A stretch of 64,000 bases of DNA. It comes from Nocardia xishanensis NBRC 101358. Its GTDB lineage: Bacteria; Actinomycetota; Actinomycetes; Mycobacteriales; Mycobacteriaceae. Where the stretch lies: positions 1-64,000 of the forward strand of contig NZ_BDCF01000034.1 in the NCBI RefSeq assembly GCF_001613365.1, given 5' to 3'. Position 1 is the first letter of the stretch; each line of letters starts with the position of its first letter. This document shows positions 8,125 through 15,718 of the stretch, piece after piece. The position numbers were made by a program, and so were the translations under genes. The notes below the pieces were generated by a model, which searched no databases, had not been told where the DNA came from, and saw only the letters and a program-made list of their open reading frames with translations.

Positions 8125-8838
8125 TCAGCCCGGCATCAGCATCTGCCACTGCTCGAGCGTCTGCGGTCGCATGACGTAGTTGTTGTCGCGGATGGACGAC
8201 AGCGCCGCGCTCGGTTCGTGCGAGTACCAGTGGCCCGGGTAGACGACCGGGTCGCCCTGGAGTCCGGCGAGATAGCGCAGGCTGCGGAACATTTCGTCGG
8301 AGTCGCCGCCGGGGAAGTCGGTGCGGCCGCAGCCGTCGACGAACAGGGTGTCGCCCGCGATGAGTCGATTGTCGAACAGGAAGCACTGGCTGCCCGGGGT
8401 GTGCCCCGGGGTGTGTAATAGCTCGATCTCGAAGGCTCCGACTTCGACTTTGTCGCCGTGCTCGTGACCGGTGAGTTCGCTGGGCGCGATGCCGGTGACG
8501 TTGGCGACCCAGGACAGTTCCTTGTCGTTCACGTGCACGGGCACACTGGTCTTCTCCAGCAGTTCGCGCACGCCGCGCAGGGTGAAGCCGAGCATGGTGC
8601 CGCCGACGTGGTCGGGGTGGTGGTGGGTGGCGAGGACTCCGGTGACGCGCAGTCCGTCGGCCTCGGCGACCGACACCAGATCGCCCGCGGCGTAGGCCGG
8701 ATCGACCACAACGCACTCGCCCGTCTCCCGATCACCGATCAAGTAGGCGAAATTCCGCATCTGCGTCGCGATCGGATCACCGACGGCGTAGTCCCGCCCG
8801 GACAGCAGTTGTCGAAAATAGAGGCGCTCGGAAGACAT
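8125..8838 (-). CDS. MBL-fold hydrolase, glyoxalase II-like
   Basis: 237-residue metallo-beta-lactamase fold protein with the two-metal motif THHHPDHVGG (about 74-83), GHTPGSQCF (His ligand), and GDTLFVDGCGRTDFPGG (bridging Asp), the last resembling glyoxalase II and persulfide dioxygenase families. It could hydrolyse S-lactoyl-thiol or a related thioester; mycothiol is the thiol in these bacteria. The ATG at 8838 is supported by a TAATGT hexamer 7 nt upstream. The frame extends upstream as an unlikely basic tail. Confidence 0.88.
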   Translation of the reverse strand: MSSERLYFRQLLSGRDYAVGDPIATQMRNFAYLIGDRETGECVVVDPAYAAGDLVSVAEADGLRVTGVLATHHHPDHVGGTMLGFTLRGVRELLEKTSVPVHVNDKELSWVANVTGIAPSELTGHEHGDKVEVGAFEIELLHTPGHTPGSQCFLFDNRLIAGDTLFVDGCGRTDFPGGDSDEMFRSLRYLAGLQGDPVVYPGHWYSHEPSAALSSIRDNNYVMRPQTLEQWQMLMPG

Positions 8839-8845
8839 ACCGCCC

Positions 8846-8851
8846 ACATTA
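8846..8851 (-). promoter_or_regulatory. Putative leaderless -10 element of the MBL hydrolase gene
   Basis: TAATGT on the minus strand, 7 nt before the ATG at 8838. Confidence 0.6.
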
Positions 8852-9246
8852 GATCCTGACCCAGACGGTTGGTGGGCCAGTGCGGAAAAGATTCCGTTGG
8901 GTCGGATCGGAGTGTGCGCAAACCGGTGGCGAGTGGGTAGCGTCGCCGTCTTCGGCGGTGCGCCGAGTGTTGCTTTCGTCGCGATTCGCGCGGGGCGAGT
9001 TCGTCGGTTCGTCGATTTCGATTGTCCGCCAACGACTTTCCCGGCTCGAGTGGGTAGTGCGCGAACGTAACCGGACATCGCGGCGTGCCAGTGGCCCGAG
9101 ACTGGTCACGTGAAATCGGTGCTGGGCGAACCGCACCGCAACCGGGTGCGCCCATTCTCGGCGCACAGTGGGGAGACGAAGTTCATACACCGTCAAACGC
9201 GATATATATCACCAAGTGATACCGGGGGTTACGTCAATTTTCTGAT
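8852..9246. other. 395-bp gene-free stretch with an AT-rich palindrome
   Basis: No convincing gene: the frames that are open on both strands lack family features and ribosome-binding sites. The right end (9201-9255) is conspicuously AT-rich for this genome and holds TATCAC-CAA-GTGATA at 9207-9221, flanked by GATATATATC at 9201-9210. It may be a regulator site or mark the end of an old insertion. Confidence 0.5.
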
Positions 9247-10005
9247 TTATCCGGTAAGCGAGAGTCCGGCCGCGGCAACAGTGACCGAAATCTCTATGCC
9301 CGCGCCGAGCACGTCGCCCGACGAACCCCCGAACCTGCGCACCATGTGCCGGACCGCAAACGTCGCGACGGCCACGGACACCGCGATCGCGATCGGCCCG
9401 AGCCACGTGCGATCCGGCACCGCCAGGACGCCGCAGGACAGTGCGACAACCACCCACGCCGCGCCGGTCAGCGGAGACTGAGTGCCGGACACGAGCGCGC
9501 CGAACATGGCTCCCGGCGCGGCGGGCACCCCGCGGCGGCAGGCGAGGACGACGACGGCCCGCCCGGTCGCGACGGCCAGCGCCACCGCGAACCACCGCCC
9601 GGCATCGGCCAGCGCCGCGAAGGCGAACGACTGCGCGCCGATGGCGAAGACCAGCGCGGCCACGCCGAACGGTCCGACCCCGCCGCTCTTCATGATCTGC
9701 CGCGCGCGCTCTGGCGGGCCGTAGCTGCCCAGTCCGTCCATCGAGTCGGACAAGCCGTCCAAGTGCATGCCGCGGGTGAGCAGCGCCAGCGCAGCCACGG
9801 TCACCAGTCCGGCCAGCGGTGCGCTCGCACCCGCGCCGGTCAGCGCCCACAGCAACGCGGCCGCCATCGCGCCGAGCAGGGAACCGACGACGGGCGCCAG
9901 TGCGATCGCACGGCGCGCCGCGGCTCGATCCACCTTGTCCGGGCCGCGCACCGGAAGCACGGTCAGCCAGGAGACGGCCAGCCGGATTCCGGCGCCCGGC
10001 GTCAT
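9247..10005 (-). CDS. cobS: Adenosylcobinamide-GDP ribazoletransferase
   Basis: Membrane enzyme joining adenosylcobinamide-GDP to alpha-ribazole (phosphate), the last assembly step of the cobalamin nucleotide loop. 252 residues with several hydrophobic segments and the family motif TRGMHLDGLSDSMDGLGS near 80-97, plus KSGGVGPFGV. The ATG at 10005 overlaps the cobT stop (ATGA at 10002-10005), so the two are translationally coupled. Confidence 0.94.
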   Translation of the reverse strand: MTPGAGIRLAVSWLTVLPVRGPDKVDRAAARRAIALAPVVGSLLGAMAAALLWALTGAGASAPLAGLVTVAALALLTRGMHLDGLSDSMDGLGSYGPPERARQIMKSGGVGPFGVAALVFAIGAQSFAFAALADAGRWFAVALAVATGRAVVVLACRRGVPAAPGAMFGALVSGTQSPLTGAAWVVVALSCGVLAVPDRTWLGPIAIAVSVAVATFAVRHMVRRFGGSSGDVLGAGIEISVTVAAAGLSLTG

Positions 10006-11078
10006 TTGGTCAGGTTCGGGGCGGCCGGGGCCGCGTCGTCGGCGGTGCTGACGCCCGCCTCGCCGAAGGTGGCCATCTCGGCCAGCGCGGCCACGGCGGC
10101 GCGCAGAATGGGCAGCGCGGTGAGCGCGCCGGAGCCTTCGCCGAGCCGCATGCTCATGTCGACCAGCGGTTCCAGGCGCAGCTGCTTCAGCGCCAGATCG
10201 TGCGCGGGTTCGGTGGAACGATGTCCGGCCAGCCACCAGGCGCTCGCGCCGGCAGCCAGATCCTCGGCGACCAGCGCGGCCGCGGTGACCACGACGCCGT
10301 CCAAGATCACCGGCGTGCGACGGGTCGCGGCCTGCGCGAGAAAGCCCGCCATGGCGGCGAAGTCGGCGCCCGCGGCGACCCGCAGCAGATCCACCGGATC
10401 CTTGGCGACCGGCCGCGCGCGGCGCATGGCGTCGCGAATGGCCGCGACCTTTCGTGACCAGCCCGCGTCGTCCACGCCGGTGCCGCGCCCGACCGCGACG
10501 ACCGGCTCGGTGTCGGTGAGCGTGGCGATGAGCACGGTGGCGGGCGTGGTGTTGCCGATGCCCATGTCGCCCGCGACGAGCAGGTCGGCGCCGCCGTCGA
10601 TCTCCTCGTCGGCGATGGCGCGGCCCGCGGCGATGGCGGCCTGCACTTCCTCTTCGCTCAGCGCGTCCTCGCGGTCGATGGAACCGCTCGACCTGCGCAC
10701 CTTGTGCTTGCTCACCACGGAATCGGTCTCGGCGTCGACCGAGATGTCGGCGACGCGCACGCTCGCCCCCGCGACCGCGGCCAGCGCGTTCACCGCCGCG
10801 CCGCAGCCGAGGAAGTTCGCGACCATCTGCGCGGTCACCTCGCTCGGGTACGCCGACACACCGTGCCGCGCGACGCCGTGATCACCGGCGAAGACGACGA
10901 CCCTGGCACGTTCGAACTGCTTCGGCGGGCACACGCCCTGGCAGGCGGCGACCCAGTTGCCCAGCGTCTCCAGGCGGCCCAGCGCCCCAGCGGGTTTGGT
11001 CAGCTGCGTCTGCCGCTGTTCGGCGGCCGCGCGAATCCGCGCGTCGGGGGGCGCAACCGGTCCGAATCCGTGTGTCAC
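10002..11078 (-). CDS. cobT: Nicotinate-nucleotide--dimethylbenzimidazole phosphoribosyltransferase
   Basis: Makes alpha-ribazole phosphate from nicotinate mononucleotide and 5,6-dimethylbenzimidazole. 358 residues, starting VTHGFGPVAPPDARIRAAAEQRQTQLTKPAGALGRLE; motifs VVFAGDHGVARHGVSAYP and DMGIGNTTPA are classic CobT. The GTG at 11078 has GGAGAGG 7 nt upstream. The 212 bp between it and cobU contain no gene I can identify. Confidence 0.95.
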   Translation of the reverse strand: MTHGFGPVAPPDARIRAAAEQRQTQLTKPAGALGRLETLGNWVAACQGVCPPKQFERARVVVFAGDHGVARHGVSAYPSEVTAQMVANFLGCGAAVNALAAVAGASVRVADISVDAETDSVVSKHKVRRSSGSIDREDALSEEEVQAAIAAGRAIADEEIDGGADLLVAGDMGIGNTTPATVLIATLTDTEPVVAVGRGTGVDDAGWSRKVAAIRDAMRRARPVAKDPVDLLRVAAGADFAAMAGFLAQAATRRTPVILDGVVVTAAALVAEDLAAGASAWWLAGHRSTEPAHDLALKQLRLEPLVDMSMRLGEGSGALTALPILRAAVAALAEMATFGEAGVSTADDAAPAAPNLTK

Positions 11079-11290
11079 TGTCGAGCCTCTCCGGTCGGGC
11101 GGCGTCCGCCGCACGTGCTTCCGACGCCCAATCTTGCCCGGAACGCGTCGCCCGTACCGCACCTACCCGTATCCTCGACGCCTGTCTCCGTCGTGACCGC
11201 CGTTCCCTATCGAGCGGAGCCGATTGGATTCGACGGAGTGACAGGGCGGTTCGACACGGACTTGCCGCCACCGCGCTCTCCCGAGCGGTC

Positions 11291-11842
11291 TTACTTCAAG
11301 CGAACGGGCAGACCGGCGACGACGAGGAACGCTTCGTCGCAGGCCTGCGCGAGGCGCTGGTTGAGGGCGCCGATCTCGTCGCGGAACAGGCGGCCGGAGC
11401 GGGTCGCGGGGATGACGCCCATGCCGACCTCCGGGCTGACGACGATCAGCCGGTGCCGGTAGGCGGCGACGGCCGAGACGAGGGCTTCGGTGTCGGGGGC
11501 GACGGTGCCGCGCGGGGAATCCCAGGCGTCGAGCGCGTCGATGCGCGCGGTCAGCCAGGTGCCGATGTCGTCGACCAGCGTCGCGGCGTCGGGTGCTGGA
11601 TCGGCGAGAACCGCTGCGGCATCGGCGCTTTCGACCACCGTCCAGTCGGCGGGGCGGCGCTCCCGATGACGGGCGATGCGTTCGGCGAAGTCGTGGTCAT
11701 CCGGATCGGGGACCGACGTCGCGACGTACCTGACCGCTCCCGTCGCCGCGGCGAGGTTCTCCGCGAACGCCGACTTTCCCGAGCGAGCCCCGCCGAGCAC
11801 AAGCGTCCGCGACGGACGCGCGGTTCCGGAATCCTGCGACAC
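11291..11842 (-). CDS. cobU: Adenosylcobinamide kinase / guanylyltransferase
   Basis: Bifunctional enzyme that phosphorylates adenosylcobinamide and then transfers GMP from GTP. 183 residues with the P-loop GGARSGKS at 17-24, the CobU-specific VDDIGTWLTARID, and VSPEVGMGVIPATRSGRLFRDEIGALNQ. The GTG start at 11842 lies 6 nt after a TAGCGT hexamer. With cobT and cobS it forms the complete nucleotide-loop set; no cobalamin riboswitch was seen upstream, consistent with a leaderless start. Confidence 0.94.
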   Translation of the reverse strand: MSQDSGTARPSRTLVLGGARSGKSAFAENLAAATGAVRYVATSVPDPDDHDFAERIARHRERRPADWTVVESADAAAVLADPAPDAATLVDDIGTWLTARIDALDAWDSPRGTVAPDTEALVSAVAAYRHRLIVVSPEVGMGVIPATRSGRLFRDEIGALNQRLAQACDEAFLVVAGLPVRLK

Positions 11843-11848
11843 GCCAGC

Positions 11849-11854
11849 ACGCTA
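11849..11854 (-). promoter_or_regulatory. Putative leaderless -10 element of cobU
   Basis: TAGCGT on the minus strand, 6 nt before the GTG at 11842. Confidence 0.55.
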
Positions 11855-11866
11855 CCAACCGGATTC

Positions 11867-12841
11867 TCAGCCCGTCGGCGACGTGGCGCCGAAGCGTCGG
11901 CGGTATTCGGTCGGGGAGATGCCGACCAGTCGTTGGAAGTGGTGGCGCAGCAAGGCGCCGGAGCCGAAGCCCGCGCGCGCGGCGATCTGTTCGAGGCCCT
12001 GTTCGGTCTCTTCCAGCAGGTGCTTGGCGTAGAGGACGCGCTGGTTGGTGAGCCATTTCACCGGGGTGGTCCCGGTCTCGGCGGCGAAGCGGCGGGCGAA
12101 GGTGCGTGTGGACATCATCGAGCGCGCGGCCAGGTCGTCGACGGTGTGCGCCAGGTCGAGGTTCTCGCTCATCCACTGGAGGGTCGTCGTGAGGCTGTCG
12201 GAGGTGCAGGCGGGGACCGGGCGTTCGATGAACTGGCGCTGCCCGCCGTCGCGCTGCGGCGGCACGACCATGCGGCGGGCGATGCCGTTGGCGGCGGCGC
12301 TGCCGATCTCCCTGCGCACCAAGTGCAGACAGGCGTCGATGCCGGCGGCGGTGCCCGCGCTGGTGATGAGGTTGCCCTCGTCGACGAAGAGGACATCGGG
12401 ATCGACGGTGGCGGACGGATAGCGCTCGGCGAGCTGATCGACGTAGCGCCAGTGCGTGGTGCATTTGCGTCCGTCGAGCAGGCCCGCCGCGCCCGCTACG
12501 AACGCGCCGGAGCAGACGGTCAGCACGATCGCACCGGCGTCCGAGGCGCCGCGAACGGCGTCGACGATCCGCGGGTCGAGCCCTTCCAACAGCGCGGTGG
12601 CCGGGGCGGCGGGGACCGCGACGAGGTCGGCCTCGAGGAGTTCCTCCAGTCCGAACTCGGGCGTGATCGTCACCCCGGGCGTCGTGGAGCGCAGCGGCTT
12701 GCCGGGTTCCGACCCGCAGACCTTGAAGTCGAAGCCGGGCAGTCCGTCGGCGGTGCGGTCGAGACCGAAGACCTCGCAGACCACGCCGAACTCGAACATG
12801 GCGAGCTTTTCGAACAGCACGACCGCGACCTTCGACAGCAT
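11867..12841 (-). CDS. GlxA-family AraC-type regulator with DJ-1/PfpI domain
   Basis: 324-residue regulator. The N-terminal 180 residues form a class I amidotransferase-like (DJ-1/PfpI) fold with LTVCSGAFVAGAAGLLDGRKCTTHW around the nucleophile-elbow Cys; the C-terminus holds two AraC helix-turn-helix motifs (DLAARSMMSTRTFARRFAAETG and IAARAGFGSGALLRHHFQRLVGISPTEYRRRF). Such proteins sense metabolites rather than act as proteases. The ATG at 12841 has a TACCCT hexamer 6 nt upstream. No target is evident; the short membrane protein at 12928 is divergent and could be one. Confidence 0.9.
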   Translation of the reverse strand: MLSKVAVVLFEKLAMFEFGVVCEVFGLDRTADGLPGFDFKVCGSEPGKPLRSTTPGVTITPEFGLEELLEADLVAVPAAPATALLEGLDPRIVDAVRGASDAGAIVLTVCSGAFVAGAAGLLDGRKCTTHWRYVDQLAERYPSATVDPDVLFVDEGNLITSAGTAAGIDACLHLVRREIGSAAANGIARRMVVPPQRDGGQRQFIERPVPACTSDSLTTTLQWMSENLDLAHTVDDLAARSMMSTRTFARRFAAETGTTPVKWLTNQRVLYAKHLLEETEQGLEQIAARAGFGSGALLRHHFQRLVGISPTEYRRRFGATSPTG

Positions 12842-12847
12842 GCCCCG

Positions 12848-12853
12848 AGGGTA
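12848..12853 (-). promoter_or_regulatory. Putative leaderless -10 element of the GlxA-type regulator
   Basis: TACCCT on the minus strand, 6 nt before the ATG at 12841. Confidence 0.55.
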
Positions 12854-12927
12854 CCTGGCCGGATTTTTGCGAACAATGGCATCACTGCCACTTTCGGCGG
12901 AAAATCAATCAGCGCAAAATTTCTGCC

Positions 12928-13083
12928 ATGCTGACTTTCTTTCTCCTCGCGACAGTCATCGTGGCCGTCCCACTCTTCCTCGCTCGCGGTCGCGGACTCG
13001 CCGGATCCACTCACGTGACCGACCGGGACGCCCAGCGACTGCGCGCCGAGCTCAACGCCATGCGCTTCTCGCACCACCGCTGA
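12928..13083 (+). CDS. Small single-pass membrane protein, 51 aa
   Basis: A short reading frame: MLTFFLLATVIVAVPLFLA forms one hydrophobic helix, followed by a basic RGRG turn and a hydrophilic tail ending ELNAMRFSHHR. It is divergent from the GlxA-type regulator and is followed 10 bp later by a strong hairpin, which together support it being expressed. No clear ribosome-binding site is seen. Function unknown. Confidence 0.5.
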   Translation: MLTFFLLATVIVAVPLFLARGRGLAGSTHVTDRDAQRLRAELNAMRFSHHR

Positions 13084-13093
13084 AATACGAAAA

Positions 13094-13125
13094 CGGCCGT
13101 CCGTGGCACATGCCACGAACGGCCG
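13094..13125. terminator. Bidirectional hairpin terminator
   Basis: CGGCCG (13094-13099) and CGTGGCA (13102-13108) pair with TGCCACG (13111-13117) and CGGCCG (13120-13125) around a 2-nt tip. It separates the small membrane protein gene from the convergent DUF3043 gene. Confidence 0.75.
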
Positions 13126-13160
13126 AACTCCAAGCTTCGGGGCGATCGCCGCTCGAACTC

Positions 13161-13832
13161 CTACACCGCCTCGCCGGGGCCGACCCGCGGCTTCGGCGCC
13201 CGCATCTTGCGGATCTGCGAGGCGCGGACGAAGGCGTACCAGCCCAGCCGGTAGCCGGTGTCGGTGGTCTCGGGGAACCGCTCGCGGACCCGGTTGTTCA
13301 CGATCCGGCCGAGGATGACGCCCTCGATGATCATGAACAGCATCATCACGAGCATGGCCAACGTCACGATCGTCTGCAGACCGGGCGCGGCGAACATGGA
13401 CATGATCAGCACCAGCGCCATCGGCATGAACAGGCCGACCAGGTTGCGCCTGGCGTCGACGAGATCGCGCACATAGGCGCGGACCGGGCCCTGATCGCGC
13501 GGCAGCAGGTACTTGTCCTCACCCGCGAGCATCCGGGCCCTGCGGTCCTGGGCGGCGAGCTTGCGCTCGGCGCTGGCGGCCTTGCGCTCCTCCTTGGTGC
13601 CGCGGGTGGCCTTGCGGCGCGCCCGCGCCTCCTTGGCGGTCAGCGGCGCGGGCGCGACCGGTCCGCGCCGCTTGCCTTGCGCCTCACGACGTTTCGGTGT
13701 GGGACGGCCCTTGCCGGGTGTGACCGTGGGGGTGGTCTTGGTGGTGATGGCGGTCGAGCCGCCGTTCGCGTCCGCCGTGGTGTCGGCGGTCGCGTCGGTG
13801 GTGCTGGACTCGCCGCGACGGAACAATTTCAC
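13161..13832 (-). CDS. DUF3043 membrane protein
   Basis: 223-residue actinobacterial protein. N-terminal 90 residues are Thr/Lys/Arg-rich and disordered; a basic helix follows (DKYLLPRDQGPVRAYVRDLVDARRN), then two hydrophobic helices (FMPMALVLIMSMFAA and TIVTLAMLVMMLFMIIEGVILG). The order and the DKYLLPRDQGP motif match DUF3043. It is divergent from the HesB-like gene, an arrangement I recall as conserved in mycobacteria. GTG start at 13832 with TAGCCT 7 nt upstream. Role unknown. Confidence 0.85.
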   Translation of the reverse strand: MKLFRRGESSTTDATADTTADANGGSTAITTKTTPTVTPGKGRPTPKRREAQGKRRGPVAPAPLTAKEARARRKATRGTKEERKAASAERKLAAQDRRARMLAGEDKYLLPRDQGPVRAYVRDLVDARRNLVGLFMPMALVLIMSMFAAPGLQTIVTLAMLVMMLFMIIEGVILGRIVNNRVRERFPETTDTGYRLGWYAFVRASQIRKMRAPKPRVGPGEAV

Positions 13833-13839
13833 AGCAACC

Positions 13840-13845
13840 AGGCTA
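13840..13845 (-). promoter_or_regulatory. Putative leaderless -10 element of the DUF3043 gene
   Basis: TAGCCT on the minus strand, 7 nt before the GTG at 13832. Confidence 0.6.
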
Positions 13846-14022
13846 TTCGATGCGCCAGCCAGCCGGAAATGCGGTCGTGGGGATGGCCGCGCAACATCGA
13901 GGTTGTGTCAACCCGCGAGGGGTCGAGTGGCAAGATGGGGAATAGCAGCCCGCTGAGTGGTGTTGACTCCACGAGCCGTGCGCTGTTCACGGGTTGACCC
14001 ACAGCTGTCCTTAGGAGAGTTC

Positions 14023-14373
14023 ATGACTGTGCCGAACGAGACGACCACCCACGGTGTGACTCTGACCGATGCCGCCGCCTCGAAGGCCAAGGCGCTGCTG
14101 GATCAGGAGGGCCGCGACGACCTGGCGCTGCGCATCGCGGTGCAGCCCGGTGGTTGTGCGGGCCTGCGCTACCAGCTCTTCTTCGACGACCGCTCGCTCG
14201 ACGGCGACCTGACCGTCGACTTCGGCGGCGTCACCCTGGCCGTCGACCGGATGAGCGCTCCCTACGTCCAGGGCGCCTCGATCGACTTCGTCGACACCAT
14301 CGAGAAGCAGGGTTTCACCATCGACAACCCGAACGCCACCGGCTCCTGCGCCTGCGGCGACTCCTTCAACTGA
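14023..14373 (+). CDS. erpA: HesB/IscA-family iron-sulfur insertion protein
   Basis: 116-residue A-type carrier that delivers Fe-S clusters to apo-enzymes. All three ligand cysteines are present: GGCAGLRY near 44 and the C-terminal pair in GSCACGDSFN. The ATG at 14023 follows AGGAGA by 4 nt; the frame is open a little upstream but without family similarity. It lies near the cytochrome oxidase genes, whose respiratory partners need Fe-S clusters. The symbol is given by analogy to ErpA. Confidence 0.9.
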   Translation: MTVPNETTTHGVTLTDAAASKAKALLDQEGRDDLALRIAVQPGGCAGLRYQLFFDDRSLDGDLTVDFGGVTLAVDRMSAPYVQGASIDFVDTIEKQGFTIDNPNATGSCACGDSFN

Positions 14374-14692
14374 TCCGCAAGAGGCGTACCCGCGCCTCCG
14401 CCGAGGCCGCGCGCGGCTGTTGACGCACCGCGTCCGGCCGCGCCGACTCGTACCCGCACGCCGGATCCGCTGCGCAGCTCGGCGTACCTCTGCCGTCGCA
14501 GCTGTCAGAAGGAACTGGCTCAGCTGCTGATCGGCCGTACCCGTGCCGCCGCTCCGGCCGTGCGCGGACTCTCGGCGGACCGCGCCGATTGCGTCGATGC
14601 CTCTGGAGCGCACCGGGGATCGGCTACGGTGGGAGCGGGGATTTCGATCTCCCCGCACCGCCTGCCGCCTACCGTTGAAGGGCCCCAGCCTC
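14374..14692. other. 319-bp stretch without a gene
   Basis: No supported gene. The stretch holds several degenerate copies of a CGTACC(C/T) word (around 14386, 14449, 14484 and 14537), with loose similarity to the reverse complement of the intergenic repeat at 40608. A TACCGT at 14681 could serve adoK but lies too close and too far for a leaderless start. Confidence 0.35.
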
Positions 14693-15661
14693 GTGTCTAT
14701 CGCCGTGTCCGCGTCCATTGCGACCGACCACCTCATGCGTTTCCCCGGACGGTTCGCCGATGTGCTCCTGGCCGATCAACTCGATCATGTTTCGCTGAGC
14801 TTCCTCGTCGACGATCTCCAGATCCGCCGCGGCGGTGTGGCAGGCAATATCGCCTACGCCATGGGCGTGCTGAATCGCACGCCGCTGCTGGTCGGCGCGG
14901 TCGGCGCCGATTTCGCCGAGTACCGCGCCTGGCTGGAGCGGCACGGCGTTGACTGCTCGACGGTCCACGTCTCCGATCGCGCGCACACCGCACGCTTCGT
15001 CTGCACGACCGACGACGACATGGCCCAGATCGCGTCCTTCTACCCCGGCGCGATGAGCGAGGCGCGCGACATCTCCGTCGCCGAGCTGGCCGAGACCAGG
15101 CAGCTGGATCTGGTGCTCGTCGGCGCCAACGACCCCGAGGCGATGCTGCGCCACACCGAGGAATGCCGCGAGCTCGGCATCCCGTTCGCGGCCGACCCCT
15201 CGCAGCAGCTCGCGCGCCTGGACGGCGACCAGGCGGTGCGCCTGATCGACGGCGCCGCATACCTTTTCACCAACAAGTACGAGTGGGCGCTGCTGCTGCA
15301 GAAGACCGGCCTGAGCGAAGACGAGATCGCCAAGCGGGTCGGCATCCGGGTCACCACCCTGAGCGCCGACGGCGTGCAGATCGTCGACAAGGACGGCACC
15401 GAGGTCCACGTCGGCGTGGTCCCCGAGCGCACCAAGGTCGAGCCGACCGGCGTCGGCGACGCGTTCCGCGCCGGCTTCCTCACCGGCCACACCGCAGGAC
15501 TGAGCCTGGAGCGCTCCGCCCAGCTCGGATCGCTGGTCGCGGTGCTGGTGCTGGAGACCATGGGGACCCAGGAGTGGACACTCAACAAGGACGAAGCGCT
15601 CGAGCGTCTCACCGACGCCTACGGCGCGGAGGCCGCGAACGACATCAAGCCGCTGCTCTGA
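14693..15661 (+). CDS. adoK: Adenosine kinase (PfkB family)
   Basis: ATP-dependent kinase phosphorylating adenosine for purine salvage. 322 residues, with VSIAVSASIATDHLMRFPGRF at the N-terminus, GGVAGNIAYAMGVL, and the PfkB ATP/anion-hole signature EPTGVGDAFRAGFLTG near 260. The sequence matches the mycobacterial adenosine kinase (Rv2202c type), which unlike eukaryotic enzymes belongs close to sugar kinases. GTG at 14693 is chosen from the family start; no ribosome-binding site is obvious. Confidence 0.92.
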   Translation: MSIAVSASIATDHLMRFPGRFADVLLADQLDHVSLSFLVDDLQIRRGGVAGNIAYAMGVLNRTPLLVGAVGADFAEYRAWLERHGVDCSTVHVSDRAHTARFVCTTDDDMAQIASFYPGAMSEARDISVAELAETRQLDLVLVGANDPEAMLRHTEECRELGIPFAADPSQQLARLDGDQAVRLIDGAAYLFTNKYEWALLLQKTGLSEDEIAKRVGIRVTTLSADGVQIVDKDGTEVHVGVVPERTKVEPTGVGDAFRAGFLTGHTAGLSLERSAQLGSLVAVLVLETMGTQEWTLNKDEALERLTDAYGAEAANDIKPLL

Positions 15662-15669
15662 GCGCAGCA

Positions 15670-15702
15670 CAGCGCCCCTCGGTCACCGACCGAGGGGCGC
15701 TG
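15670..15702. terminator. Bidirectional terminator between adoK and asnB
   Basis: Perfect 14-bp stem CAGCGCCCCTCGGT / ACCGAGGGGCGCTG with a 5-nt loop between the convergent gene ends. Confidence 0.85.
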
Positions 15703-15718
15703 TCGTGTTCACGGGCCT

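Noticed and set aside
8849..9196. Minus-strand frame of 115 codons in the gap before the MBL gene
   Set aside because: Arg/Thr/Ser-rich, would need a TTG start, and covers the -10 of the MBL gene; no family likeness.
11079..11290. Gene or cobalamin riboswitch between cobT and cobU
   Set aside because: No B12-box or family-like frame seen; cobT has an ordinary ribosome-binding site.
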